From the NCBI RefSeq assembly GCF_001431315.2, contig NZ_LKHV02000001.1:2790001-2854000 (forward strand): 64,000 nt of DNA, read 5' to 3'. A program made the translations under genes and the position numbers. The notes under the pieces are model-generated. The model worked only from the letters and a program-made list of their open reading frames with translations, had not been told where the DNA came from and searched no databases. The stretch comes from Candidatus Berkiella cookevillensis (lineage in GTDB: Bacteria; Pseudomonadota; Gammaproteobacteria; Berkiellales; Berkiellaceae). Positions 1-6,932 of this stretch are shown here, piece by piece; position 1 is the first letter of the stretch; each line of letters begins with the position of its first letter.

Positions 1-2
1 AT

Positions 3-47
3 GATCGACGGGCTATCAAAGCGCTAAAGCGCGAAAGCGAAGAATAA
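3..47 (+). CDS. Possible 3' end of a gene starting outside the window
   Basis: One plus-strand frame is open from the window edge and reads D-R-R-A-I-K-A-L-K-R-E-S-E-E before a TAA at 45-47. The charged, helical tail looks like a normal protein C-terminus. Fourteen codons are too few to name a family, and an open frame this short can arise by chance. Confidence 0.3.
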   Translation, partial: DRRAIKALKRESEE

Positions 48-84
48 AATTGAAGAATAGATGAAAGGGGTCATTGTAATTTTG

Positions 85-110
85 GGCAGAGTGCTAATAG
101 GCACCCTGCC
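85..110. other. Short hairpin between convergent ends
   Basis: GGCAG-A-GTGC (85-94) faces GCAC-C-CTGCC (101-110) across a 6-base loop, with one mismatch. It lies between the possible plus-strand gene end at 47 and the minus-strand gene end at 125, where a shared terminator would be expected. No T-run follows on either strand, so terminator function is only a guess. Confidence 0.3.
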
Positions 111-124
111 TCATATTCAATTGC

Positions 125-1549
125 TTATTTGCGATGCGTGCCTGGACGCTTAGATTTAGTAGCCGTATCTGTGTTGGTCGCATCATTCGCAGCTTTCGTT
201 TTCGTCTTGCTAGCACCATGCTGATGCAAAACACTTGGTGGTACATGTGTAACATCATTGTCTTCTGCTACTTTGCTTATTTTTGGTTTTAACGCAATTT
301 GGCCCTCTTTTAATATCGCTTTACCGCGTCCAGCAGGACCAATCACATCATATCGATGTGCAACGGGGATCTGATCGTATAAGGCCTGATTTTTTACCTT
401 ATCCTTCTCATGTAGATTTTTGACATCTGCATGAGTCTGTGCACTACCTTCACCTGTTAGATCTCTTAAATGCTCTTTTAAGCGTGTTGCACGTGGATTT
501 TTAGATCCAAGCTCTCTAATATGAAAGCCAAATTCTCTGACAAAACCACCCAAAGCAACCCAAAAAAGATTTGAATCTCGATGATCTTCTGGTAATTCCA
601 AGTGTGTTTTAACCCAATCCACCACAGGACCGATGATAGTTTTTAAAGGGCCATTATAAGGTGCACGTTGTTTTCTCTTTTTATCATCATTCATTTCTTT
701 GGTTGTTGGCTTTTTGTAAAGCGTTGGACATACTTTCTGATCGATTGCATGAATATAATCCATACCTCGGCCAATACCAGCCACCACACCGGCTGCTTCA
801 TATTCATGTGAACGACGCACAGAACGTTCAAAGATAAAGAGGAATTCAAGCGGCCAAGTGATCGTACTCAGCATTTTGCTAAGCCAATTTCCACTTCGTA
901 AACTTTCCAAGGTTGAAAGTAAATCAATACCCATTCTAACGATGATGTTTGAATTACCACGTTGCAAATAAATTTTTGTCATTTGGGCTGCAATATAAGC
1001 AGCCAAATCACGCTGATTCATGCCTGTTTCATGAGAGTTAAAAACACCAGAAGAAAACAAAATAGCGCTATTCCAGGGATTCATGCCTTCAACTGTTTCT
1101 ATTTCAAAGTGCGGATCGGTATAAGTTAAGAGTCTTGGCATTGGCATGTCTACATGCTTATCGCCATATTTCTGTTTAAAATAAGTATTTAGCTCCATAC
1201 GCACATGATCAACCAGTTTTCTTAAATCGGTTGGATTTTCTTTATCAAAAATAAAGTTTTCGCGTACTTCGCGGGTACTGAACATGAATGTTTGGATTTC
1301 TCGTGCAAAAACAAAGTTAAGCACCGTAAGACCACAAATCGCAAAAAAGGTCTTCGCATAAAAAGGTAAGAAGAGTGCTGCTGTCGCTGTCGCTCCCATC
1401 CATAACCACCAAGCACCACTCACAACCAAAGCGGTTGCTAAGAGCGTAAATAATGTCCCCAACGGTGGCAACAATCCTTTGAGTACCGGAGCACGACCCG
1501 TACTCATTCTTGCCAGCCAAGAAAAATTCAAAGAAGAGAGCTTAAGCAT
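125..1549 (-). CDS. HtpX/M48-like membrane protein lacking the zinc-protease motif
   Basis: The 474-residue protein has two hydrophobic segments near residues 28-62 and 66-83, then a soluble region and a basic, Thr/Lys-rich tail. Residues 155-195 follow the layout of M48 peptidases: an Asn-rich segment and a 'SSGVF' strand, then a helix. In active enzymes that helix carries HExxH; here it reads AAYIAAQMTKI. Around residue 248 the sequence HEYEA resembles the M48 third-ligand region (EYxAD) but has Ala where the conserved Asp is expected. Two N-terminal membrane segments are also typical of HtpX. My reading is a pseudo-peptidase of the inner membrane, with scaffold or regulatory roles possible. 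AAGGG lies just upstream of the ATG. The M48 link rests on pattern resemblance only. Confidence 0.7.
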   Translation of the reverse strand: MLKLSSLNFSWLARMSTGRAPVLKGLLPPLGTLFTLLATALVVSGAWWLWMGATATAALFLPFYAKTFFAICGLTVLNFVFAREIQTFMFSTREVRENFIFDKENPTDLRKLVDHVRMELNTYFKQKYGDKHVDMPMPRLLTYTDPHFEIETVEGMNPWNSAILFSSGVFNSHETGMNQRDLAAYIAAQMTKIYLQRGNSNIIVRMGIDLLSTLESLRSGNWLSKMLSTITWPLEFLFIFERSVRRSHEYEAAGVVAGIGRGMDYIHAIDQKVCPTLYKKPTTKEMNDDKKRKQRAPYNGPLKTIIGPVVDWVKTHLELPEDHRDSNLFWVALGGFVREFGFHIRELGSKNPRATRLKEHLRDLTGEGSAQTHADVKNLHEKDKVKNQALYDQIPVAHRYDVIGPAGRGKAILKEGQIALKPKISKVAEDNDVTHVPPSVLHQHGASKTKTKAANDATNTDTATKSKRPGTHRK

Positions 1550-1583
1550 CTAAAAACCCTTAATTTGTAGCAATAAGCGACAT

Positions 1584-1612
1584 ACGCTATAAGATCCCTA
1601 ACACAGTGTCAA
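1584..1612 (-). promoter_or_regulatory. Candidate promoter for the M48-like gene
   Basis: On the minus strand a perfect TTGACA (1612-1607) is followed after 17 bases by TAGCGT (1589-1584); TATAGC sits two bases closer. The -10 match is weak. The start codon at 1549 lies about 35 bases downstream. Confidence 0.4.
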
Positions 1613-1805
1613 TTGTTTACTGTAAAACTAACTATATTTATCTCCTATCCATGAAATCCAGAGCAATTTCAGCAAAAGCATAATTAGTTGCTCAACTATT
1701 CGTTAACAGCGCCGCCAGCAATGATGCGTGTATATAACGAAATCCAACTTGTTCAAGACAAATAAATATTTTATATTGTGAATCACTCTTGTCTTAGCCG
1801 AGCCT

Positions 1806-2975
1806 ATGTTCATGCCATCTAAAATCCCTACGTTGACTATAAATGATGTTATTGCCCTATTTGATCAGGCAAAAAATCAACATGCATTCTTTCAAGCTGA
1901 TCTCATGGTACAGGCGCCCCCTAAACGATTAACTGGCGGTGTGCTCAATGATGTATACAAAGTAGAGACCTCTGCTGGCTCCATTATTATCAAGTGGTAT
2001 CGCGATACACAATTAGATCCCAGCGCTACTGCCACACATGAAGAATTATTTGATTTGCAAAAATGTTTATTTGAAAAAAAAGTATCCGTACCGGAACCTT
2101 ATGCTTATCTCAATAATTTTAGAGGCAATCATGTGCTTGTCATGGAGTACATCGAAGGACAATCCCCTACAGAGCTTAATCAAAAACAGGCAGAACGGAT
2201 TGGCGCTTTAATTGCTAATTTTCATCTAGCAACACAAAAATTTCCTGCCTTTAAAACACAACCCAACGATATAAAATCTTTCTTAAGTGAAATTTATCAA
2301 TCGATATGCCGAGGCTTTTCACAGCGACAACCCATACGTGAACTCTCCTATTTAAAAACCTTATTTGGCTATGCATTCTCCACACTCTGGTTTGAAGATA
2401 ACTCTAAATTACCCTCTGGCTTAAGACATGCAGATATTCATGCAGGCAATATTTTAATCTCGGAAGATATCCCCTATTTACTTGATTTTGAGCTATGTCT
2501 AAAAGGTGCTTTCATTGATGATATTGCCAATGCAATTTGTATGTTCTGTTTAGGGCATGAGACCAAAATGAATGAAGCCTTATTAAGTGCCTTGCTCACA
2601 GGCTATCAAAGCATCCGTCCCATCACAGCGCAAGAATTAGATTATTTGCCAACTGCCTTTAAGAATCGTATCGGCTTGGAAAGAGTCGGCAATCTTAAAT
2701 TGAATAACTTGCACATGCCAAATGGCAGCAATTTTACAGAGAAAAGCGCAAAGACACTCAGCCACTATATAAGTAGTGGTCAATGGCTAAATTTTAGAAG
2801 AAAGCTGCTACCTGTCGAAATGACAGAACAAGAAATGCTATACCAAGCAAAGGACAAGCGCTTCAACCCTTATTATCAATTACAATGCGCTACAGTAACG
2901 AGTGATCCTACGCACCTTGCAGCCAATGATGCGCAGCCTATAGTGCTCGAAGGCAAAAAAAATAAGCTTTCTTAA
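1806..2975 (+). CDS. APH/choline-kinase-fold phosphotransferase
   Basis: This 389-residue protein has the hallmarks of the aminoglycoside phosphotransferase superfamily, which includes type II homoserine kinases, choline kinases and antibiotic kinases. An ATP-binding Lys lies in IIIKWYR (K63), the catalytic loop is HADIHAGN (208-215) and the metal-binding Asp is in LLDFE (D227). The true substrate cannot be read from sequence; a small-molecule hydroxyl such as a sugar, amino acid or choline is usual. Residues from about 290 on are not part of the kinase core and form a polar tail of unknown role. ATG codons at 1806 and 1812 are both possible and neither has a clear ribosome site. Its last 4 bases overlap the convergent bioD gene. 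Confidence 0.8.
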   Translation: MFMPSKIPTLTINDVIALFDQAKNQHAFFQADLMVQAPPKRLTGGVLNDVYKVETSAGSIIIKWYRDTQLDPSATATHEELFDLQKCLFEKKVSVPEPYAYLNNFRGNHVLVMEYIEGQSPTELNQKQAERIGALIANFHLATQKFPAFKTQPNDIKSFLSEIYQSICRGFSQRQPIRELSYLKTLFGYAFSTLWFEDNSKLPSGLRHADIHAGNILISEDIPYLLDFELCLKGAFIDDIANAICMFCLGHETKMNEALLSALLTGYQSIRPITAQELDYLPTAFKNRIGLERVGNLKLNNLHMPNGSNFTEKSAKTLSHYISSGQWLNFRRKLLPVEMTEQEMLYQAKDKRFNPYYQLQCATVTSDPTHLAANDAQPIVLEGKKNKLS

Positions 2976-3658
2976 GAAAGAACCGCTGTATAGAGTGCAC
3001 GCAAATCACGCTGTGCTAAAACGCTATCACGTCTTAAAATGTAAATCGGCAAGGGAGTATAACGTGCTATACTCTCTTTTGTGTCTTGCACAGATACGCT
3101 GCTATCTTCAGATTCGTTCAAAACAATGTACTTAACAGAGATTTTACTGGCCTCACAACTGCGCAAAGCAGTTAAAAGATGTGTGATACTGCCAAGATAA
3201 GTACCTGTCACCATCATCACGGGCAAAGCATGCGCAGCGATCCAATCCAATACGGTATGCTGTTGGCTAATAGGGGACATCACTCCACCCACGCCTTCAA
3301 TCAATAATCTTTTATTCTGCTTTTGTGCATTTAAGATTGCATCTTCACAAAAATGTAGTAAAGCATCCATCTGAAAGGGACGATTCTCTTTTAATTGCGC
3401 TAAATCAGGTGCAACGGGACTATAATAACGCCAAGGTGAGATGGCTTGAATATTTTCTGCGTGTATTGTCTTGCCTTGCGCTTGTAATATTTTGGCTGTA
3501 TCTGTATGGGCAATCTCTTCACCCTCTGGCCATCCTGAAATCAATGGCTTAATGGCATCCAAGCAATTGAGCTGCTTTTTATCCAAGCTCAATAACTTTT
3601 GAAGGACAAATGTCTTCCCAATATCTGTCGAAGTGCCGGTTATAAATAATGCTGTCAT
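2972..3658 (-). CDS. bioD: Dethiobiotin synthetase
   Basis: BioD closes the ureido ring of 7,8-diaminopelargonate with CO2 and ATP, giving dethiobiotin, the step before biotin synthase. The 228-residue length fits the family. The N-terminal P-loop GTSTDIGKT (8-16) and the EGVGG motif near residue 121 are typical. It diverges from bioA, which makes its substrate, across 64 bases, so the pair probably shares a two-way promoter region. I could not make out a BirA operator there. The gene end overlaps the kinase gene by 4 bases. bioB, bioF, bioC and bioH are not in this window. Confidence 0.93.
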   Translation of the reverse strand: MTALFITGTSTDIGKTFVLQKLLSLDKKQLNCLDAIKPLISGWPEGEEIAHTDTAKILQAQGKTIHAENIQAISPWRYYSPVAPDLAQLKENRPFQMDALLHFCEDAILNAQKQNKRLLIEGVGGVMSPISQQHTVLDWIAAHALPVMMVTGTYLGSITHLLTALRSCEASKISVKYIVLNESEDSSVSVQDTKESIARYTPLPIYILRRDSVLAQRDLRALYTAVLS

Positions 3659-3722
3659 AAATTGAAGTCTTTATATTAAAATAGCCCATCATTTTATCAA
3701 GTTTGAACAAAATTAATAACCC

Positions 3723-4970
3723 ATGATTGATCACACACTTTGGTTGCCCTACACCCAAATGCAAACGACATCCACCCCAATTGAAATCGTCGCAAGCGAA
3801 GAAGAATATTTAATTACCAAACAGGGGACGAAATTGATTGATGCCATTGGTTCTTGGTGGACCAGTTGCTATGGTTATAATCACCCAGCGATTGTGGCAG
3901 CCATCCAATCACAAGCAGAAACCCTACCGCATGTAATGCTCGGTGGCATTGTTCATCCACAAGCACAACGCCTCGCGCATCGCTTAAAAGCACTCTTACC
4001 CGCTGATCTCAATCATGTGTTCTTTGCCAATACAGGCTCAGAAGCGGTTGAAATTTCGATGAAGATGGCCATTCAATATTGGCTCAATCAGGGGCAAACA
4101 CGTACTCAATTTGTGTGTTTTGAGCAAGGCTATCATGGCGACACTTTTTATGCGATGTCTGTATGCGATCCTGTGGAAGGCATGCATCATATTTTTAAAA
4201 ACGCCTTACCCAAACAACTTCACACGCCGATACCACGCAGCAAGGAAAATTTAGAGACCTTTAAAACGTGGCTACGCTTACATAAAAATCAAATTGCAGG
4301 CGTTATCATTGAACCTTTAGTACAAGGCGCTGGGGGCATGAAAATGCATACACCGCAGGTATTAAAAGAAATTGATACTGTGTGCAAAGAACTAGATCTA
4401 TTACTCATTGCCGATGAAATTTTTACAGGCTTTGGACGCACGGGGAGTTTATTTGCTATCAATCAAGCTCATGTTGTGCCTGACATTATTTGTCTATCCA
4501 AAGCTTTAACGGGTGGCACCTTGCCACTTGCAGCCGTGATTGCGCGCACCCCCATTTATGAGGCTTTTTTAAGCGATAATCCTGAAGCTGCATTGATGCA
4601 TGGCCCAACCTACATGGGTAATGCCATGGCTTGTGCCGCAGCCAATGCCGTATTAGATCTCTTTAGTACAGAAGCTTGGCAAGAAAATGTGCAGAAAATA
4701 CAAACACAATTACAAAATGCACTTGTGCCACTCTCAAACTCAGCAAAGGTAAAAGAAGTACGCGTCTTGGGTGCCATTGGCGTTGTTGAACTACAACAAA
4801 ATGTTGCGCATGATAAAGCCTGGTTTGTTAAACGTTTTTTAGAGTCCGGCATCTGGTTACGTCCCTTTGGCAATATTATCTACACAACGCCTTGTTTTAA
4901 TATGAGATCTATCAATCTACAACGAATCACAGAAGCTATTTGTAAGCATATACACGATTGGAAGACTTGA
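3723..4970 (+). CDS. bioA: Adenosylmethionine-8-amino-7-oxononanoate aminotransferase
   Basis: BioA transfers an amino group from S-adenosylmethionine to KAPA to form 7,8-diaminopelargonate in biotin synthesis. The 415-residue protein is a class III PLP aminotransferase: GSWWTSCYGYNHP near residue 43, the NTGSEAVE phosphate-binding turn (103-110), DEIFTGFGRTG at 231, and the PLP Schiff-base Lys260 in LSKALTGG. The tandem Trp in the N-terminal motif is characteristic of BioA rather than of ornithine or GABA transaminases. It is transcribed away from bioD. No clear Shine-Dalgarno site precedes the ATG. Confidence 0.95.
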   Translation: MIDHTLWLPYTQMQTTSTPIEIVASEEEYLITKQGTKLIDAIGSWWTSCYGYNHPAIVAAIQSQAETLPHVMLGGIVHPQAQRLAHRLKALLPADLNHVFFANTGSEAVEISMKMAIQYWLNQGQTRTQFVCFEQGYHGDTFYAMSVCDPVEGMHHIFKNALPKQLHTPIPRSKENLETFKTWLRLHKNQIAGVIIEPLVQGAGGMKMHTPQVLKEIDTVCKELDLLLIADEIFTGFGRTGSLFAINQAHVVPDIICLSKALTGGTLPLAAVIARTPIYEAFLSDNPEAALMHGPTYMGNAMACAAANAVLDLFSTEAWQENVQKIQTQLQNALVPLSNSAKVKEVRVLGAIGVVELQQNVAHDKAWFVKRFLESGIWLRPFGNIIYTTPCFNMRSINLQRITEAICKHIHDWKT

Positions 4971-4996
4971 AAGCTTGCATACTTACCTAGTATACT
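4967..4996 (+). promoter_or_regulatory. Sigma-70 type promoter for the 5035 gene
   Basis: TTGAAA (4967-4972) and TATACT (4991-4996) are separated by 18 bases. The -35 overlaps the bioA stop codon. The predicted transcript starts near 5003, giving a leader of about 32 bases, so the downstream gene can be transcribed apart from bioA. Confidence 0.6.
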
Positions 4997-5034
4997 CGAC
5001 TACCTTAAATTTTTAACGTATTTTAGTCGTATCC

Positions 5035-5706
5035 ATGTTAACTGCCGCTTTTCGGAAAATGAATAAAACCATTGATGATATTTTCAACCACATTAAAGCA
5101 AGCAGTGAAAATATCGCGCGATGGATAGAAAAACATTCGAATGCGGTGACAGCCGAAGTAGATAAGGCCTTGCATGAAATACATGCCTATTTTCTCTTTC
5201 ATTGGAATCGCTACAAGCCCAAAGTAGATAAAATCAGCCAAGCAACCACGGTTGTGACAACAGCAACCAGCACTTTTAAAACCTCGACAGAAGTCATGCC
5301 CATTCTCTTTTCAGTATTACCGATTATCACAGGTATACCCATTATTGGATTATTGCTTCCTGAATTCTTCTTAACAGATGCTGTTTTAGCCACCATCATG
5401 GTCGGTGTGGCTGGATTTGTGGCATACCTAAAATACATTGAGTTGCAAGAACGCGATGCCCTTGATCACATGATTGTGGAAAATCAAAACAGAATTAGCG
5501 CACTTGAATCAGAATTAGCACAATTAAAACAAAATCAAAACCTTAATCCAGACCCATGCTGCGATGCTCAATCTCATGCAGCGACACTTACACATCAATT
5601 TGAAGCGGATAAACACAAAAAATCTACGCCTCATACGCCAGAGCCACAACACACGCCTCCCCCTTTGCAAAAGAGATCTTCTCCTGTAGCAAGAAAGTCA
5701 CATTAG
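5035..5706 (+). CDS. Hypothetical membrane-hairpin protein with coiled coil
   Basis: I do not recognise this 223-residue protein. A helical N-terminal domain (1-85) is followed by two hydrophobic stretches, about 88-112 and 114-133, likely a membrane hairpin. A short coiled coil follows (about 140-167), then a Pro/His/Lys-rich disordered tail. The layout, with long helices before a hairpin and a charged tail, resembles membrane-remodelling or effector proteins, but no motif confirms a function. A second Met at residue 9 (5059) is possible; neither start has a good ribosome site. It has its own promoter just upstream. Confidence 0.65.
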   Translation: MLTAAFRKMNKTIDDIFNHIKASSENIARWIEKHSNAVTAEVDKALHEIHAYFLFHWNRYKPKVDKISQATTVVTTATSTFKTSTEVMPILFSVLPIITGIPIIGLLLPEFFLTDAVLATIMVGVAGFVAYLKYIELQERDALDHMIVENQNRISALESELAQLKQNQNLNPDPCCDAQSHAATLTHQFEADKHKKSTPHTPEPQHTPPPLQKRSSPVARKSH

Positions 5707-5772
5707 CCATTGGAAGAGAAACAACGCTTCTATACACTAAATTTCACGTGATAAAAATAGCAAAGGAATGCT

Positions 5773-6735
5773 ATGAGATACTCATTTTCTAACTTGATCA
5801 CATCTCTTGTCTTTAGTATTTTAACGGCTGTTCCGCTCAACAGCGCTGCTGTAGATAATTATGCGCATCGCGGTGGTGCCGGATTATCGCCCGAAAATAC
5901 GCTTGAAGGCATAGAAAAAAGTTTAAGGCTTAAGATTGATGTCATTGATATGGATATTGGTATAACACAAGACAATGTGATTGTTTTATATCACGATACT
6001 GTTCTCAACCCCGATATTACACGAAATACCAAGCAAGAATGGTTATCTCAACCTGGTCCAGCCCTTAAACATTTATCTTATCGTGAGCTACAACAATATG
6101 ATGTTGGCAAAATAAATCCTCAAAGCCTTTATGCAAATGAGCTTCCAGCACAACAAAGTGCAAATAAACCCATACCCATCCCAACACTACAACAAGCTAT
6201 ACAACTCATTCAAACATCCTCAAAACCCGTACGCTTACAAATTGAAATCAAAACCGATCCTGATCCAAGCAAGCAAAGTGCAACACCCGAGCAGATTGTG
6301 CCTACACTCATCACGCTCTTAAGAAAAAAAGGCATAGAAAAAAATGTGGAAATACATTCTTTTGATTGGCGTAACCTTATTTTATTGCAAAAACTTGCAC
6401 CAGAAATCACCACTTCTTACCTCTCAGCAGATGAAATACTCGACCACAGCAATTATGTACGCTGGCATGCAGGCAACGATATCAAAGCGTTACAGCAATC
6501 TTATCCTGCCCTTATTAAACAATTAGGCGGCAAAATCTGGTGTCCACACTATCAAGAACTCACGCCCGACCTACTCAAAGAAGCTCATCAACTAAATCTA
6601 AAAGTGAATGTTTGGACGGTAGATAGCCCGGATGATATGCTGCACATGGTTGAAATGGGTGTGGATGGCATTATTACGAACAGACCTGATCTCCTTGCGA
6701 AACTCTTGTCTTCCAATAATAAAGCGAGTAGTTAA
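5773..6735 (+). CDS. Secreted glycerophosphodiester phosphodiesterase
   Basis: A GDPD-family TIM barrel that hydrolyses glycerophosphodiesters to glycerol-3-phosphate and an alcohol. The 320-residue protein starts with a signal peptide (about 1-25), so it acts in the periplasm or outside the cell, as GlpQ does. Visible family residues are HRGGAG (32-37), PENT (40-43), the metal site at 59-61 and the catalytic His of LYHD (H74). The metal site reads D-M-D where ExD is usual, a conservative change. The C-terminal VNVWTVD and GVDGIITNRPD strands complete the barrel. AAGGA sits 8 bases before the ATG. A role in scavenging phospholipid head groups is likely for a host-associated cell, but the substrate is inferred. 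Confidence 0.88.
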   Translation: MRYSFSNLITSLVFSILTAVPLNSAAVDNYAHRGGAGLSPENTLEGIEKSLRLKIDVIDMDIGITQDNVIVLYHDTVLNPDITRNTKQEWLSQPGPALKHLSYRELQQYDVGKINPQSLYANELPAQQSANKPIPIPTLQQAIQLIQTSSKPVRLQIEIKTDPDPSKQSATPEQIVPTLITLLRKKGIEKNVEIHSFDWRNLILLQKLAPEITTSYLSADEILDHSNYVRWHAGNDIKALQQSYPALIKQLGGKIWCPHYQELTPDLLKEAHQLNLKVNVWTVDSPDDMLHMVEMGVDGIITNRPDLLAKLLSSNNKASS

Positions 6736-6739
6736 AATA

Positions 6740-6771
6740 AAAAAAAGCGCCACTTCAAATACAAGTGACGC
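6740..6771 (-). terminator. Intrinsic terminator, minus strand
   Basis: The minus strand reads GCGTCACTT, an 8-base loop, AAGTGGCGC, then a run of T. All nine pairs form with one G-U wobble. It ends the candidate RNA above and could also insulate the end of the phosphodiesterase gene. Confidence 0.7.
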
Positions 6772-6890
6772 CTATTAAATTTAAAACTGCTCCTTTTGAG
6801 AGCAGCCACCCAAAGCATGACTTTGGGTGTAAGTGCCCATACTCATCTCGTACTGACGATGTGCGCGGGCACAGTGTGCTTGGCTTAACA
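6740..6890 (-). ncRNA. Candidate structured RNA with intrinsic terminator
   Basis: Read on the minus strand, this gap folds into three hairpins and a terminator. Hairpin one has GTGCCC (6838-6833 complement) closing on GGGCAC, with an inner TCGT-CAGT-ACGA stem. Hairpin two is CACCCAAAG/CTTTGGGTG (9 perfect pairs, 6807-6829). Hairpin three is CTGCTC/GAGCAG (6787-6805) with a TCAAAAG loop containing AAGGAG at its edge. The terminator stem at 6747-6771 has a G-U pair on the minus strand but a C-A mismatch on the plus strand, so it favours minus-strand transcription. The 5' end and promoter are not clear. I cannot assign it to a known RNA family. Confidence 0.5.
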
Positions 6891-6932
6891 TGAACATTAT
6901 TCTTTTCGACAAAAGCGACAGGAACTTTAGCA

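Noticed and set aside
3659-3722. BirA operator between bioD and bioA
   Set aside because: No palindrome close to the known TTGTAAACC...GGTTTACAA pattern is visible.
6807-6829. Reading the 6.8 kb hairpins as a riboswitch in the priA leader
   Set aside because: The terminator wobble favours the minus strand, and no known riboswitch core was recognised on the plus strand.
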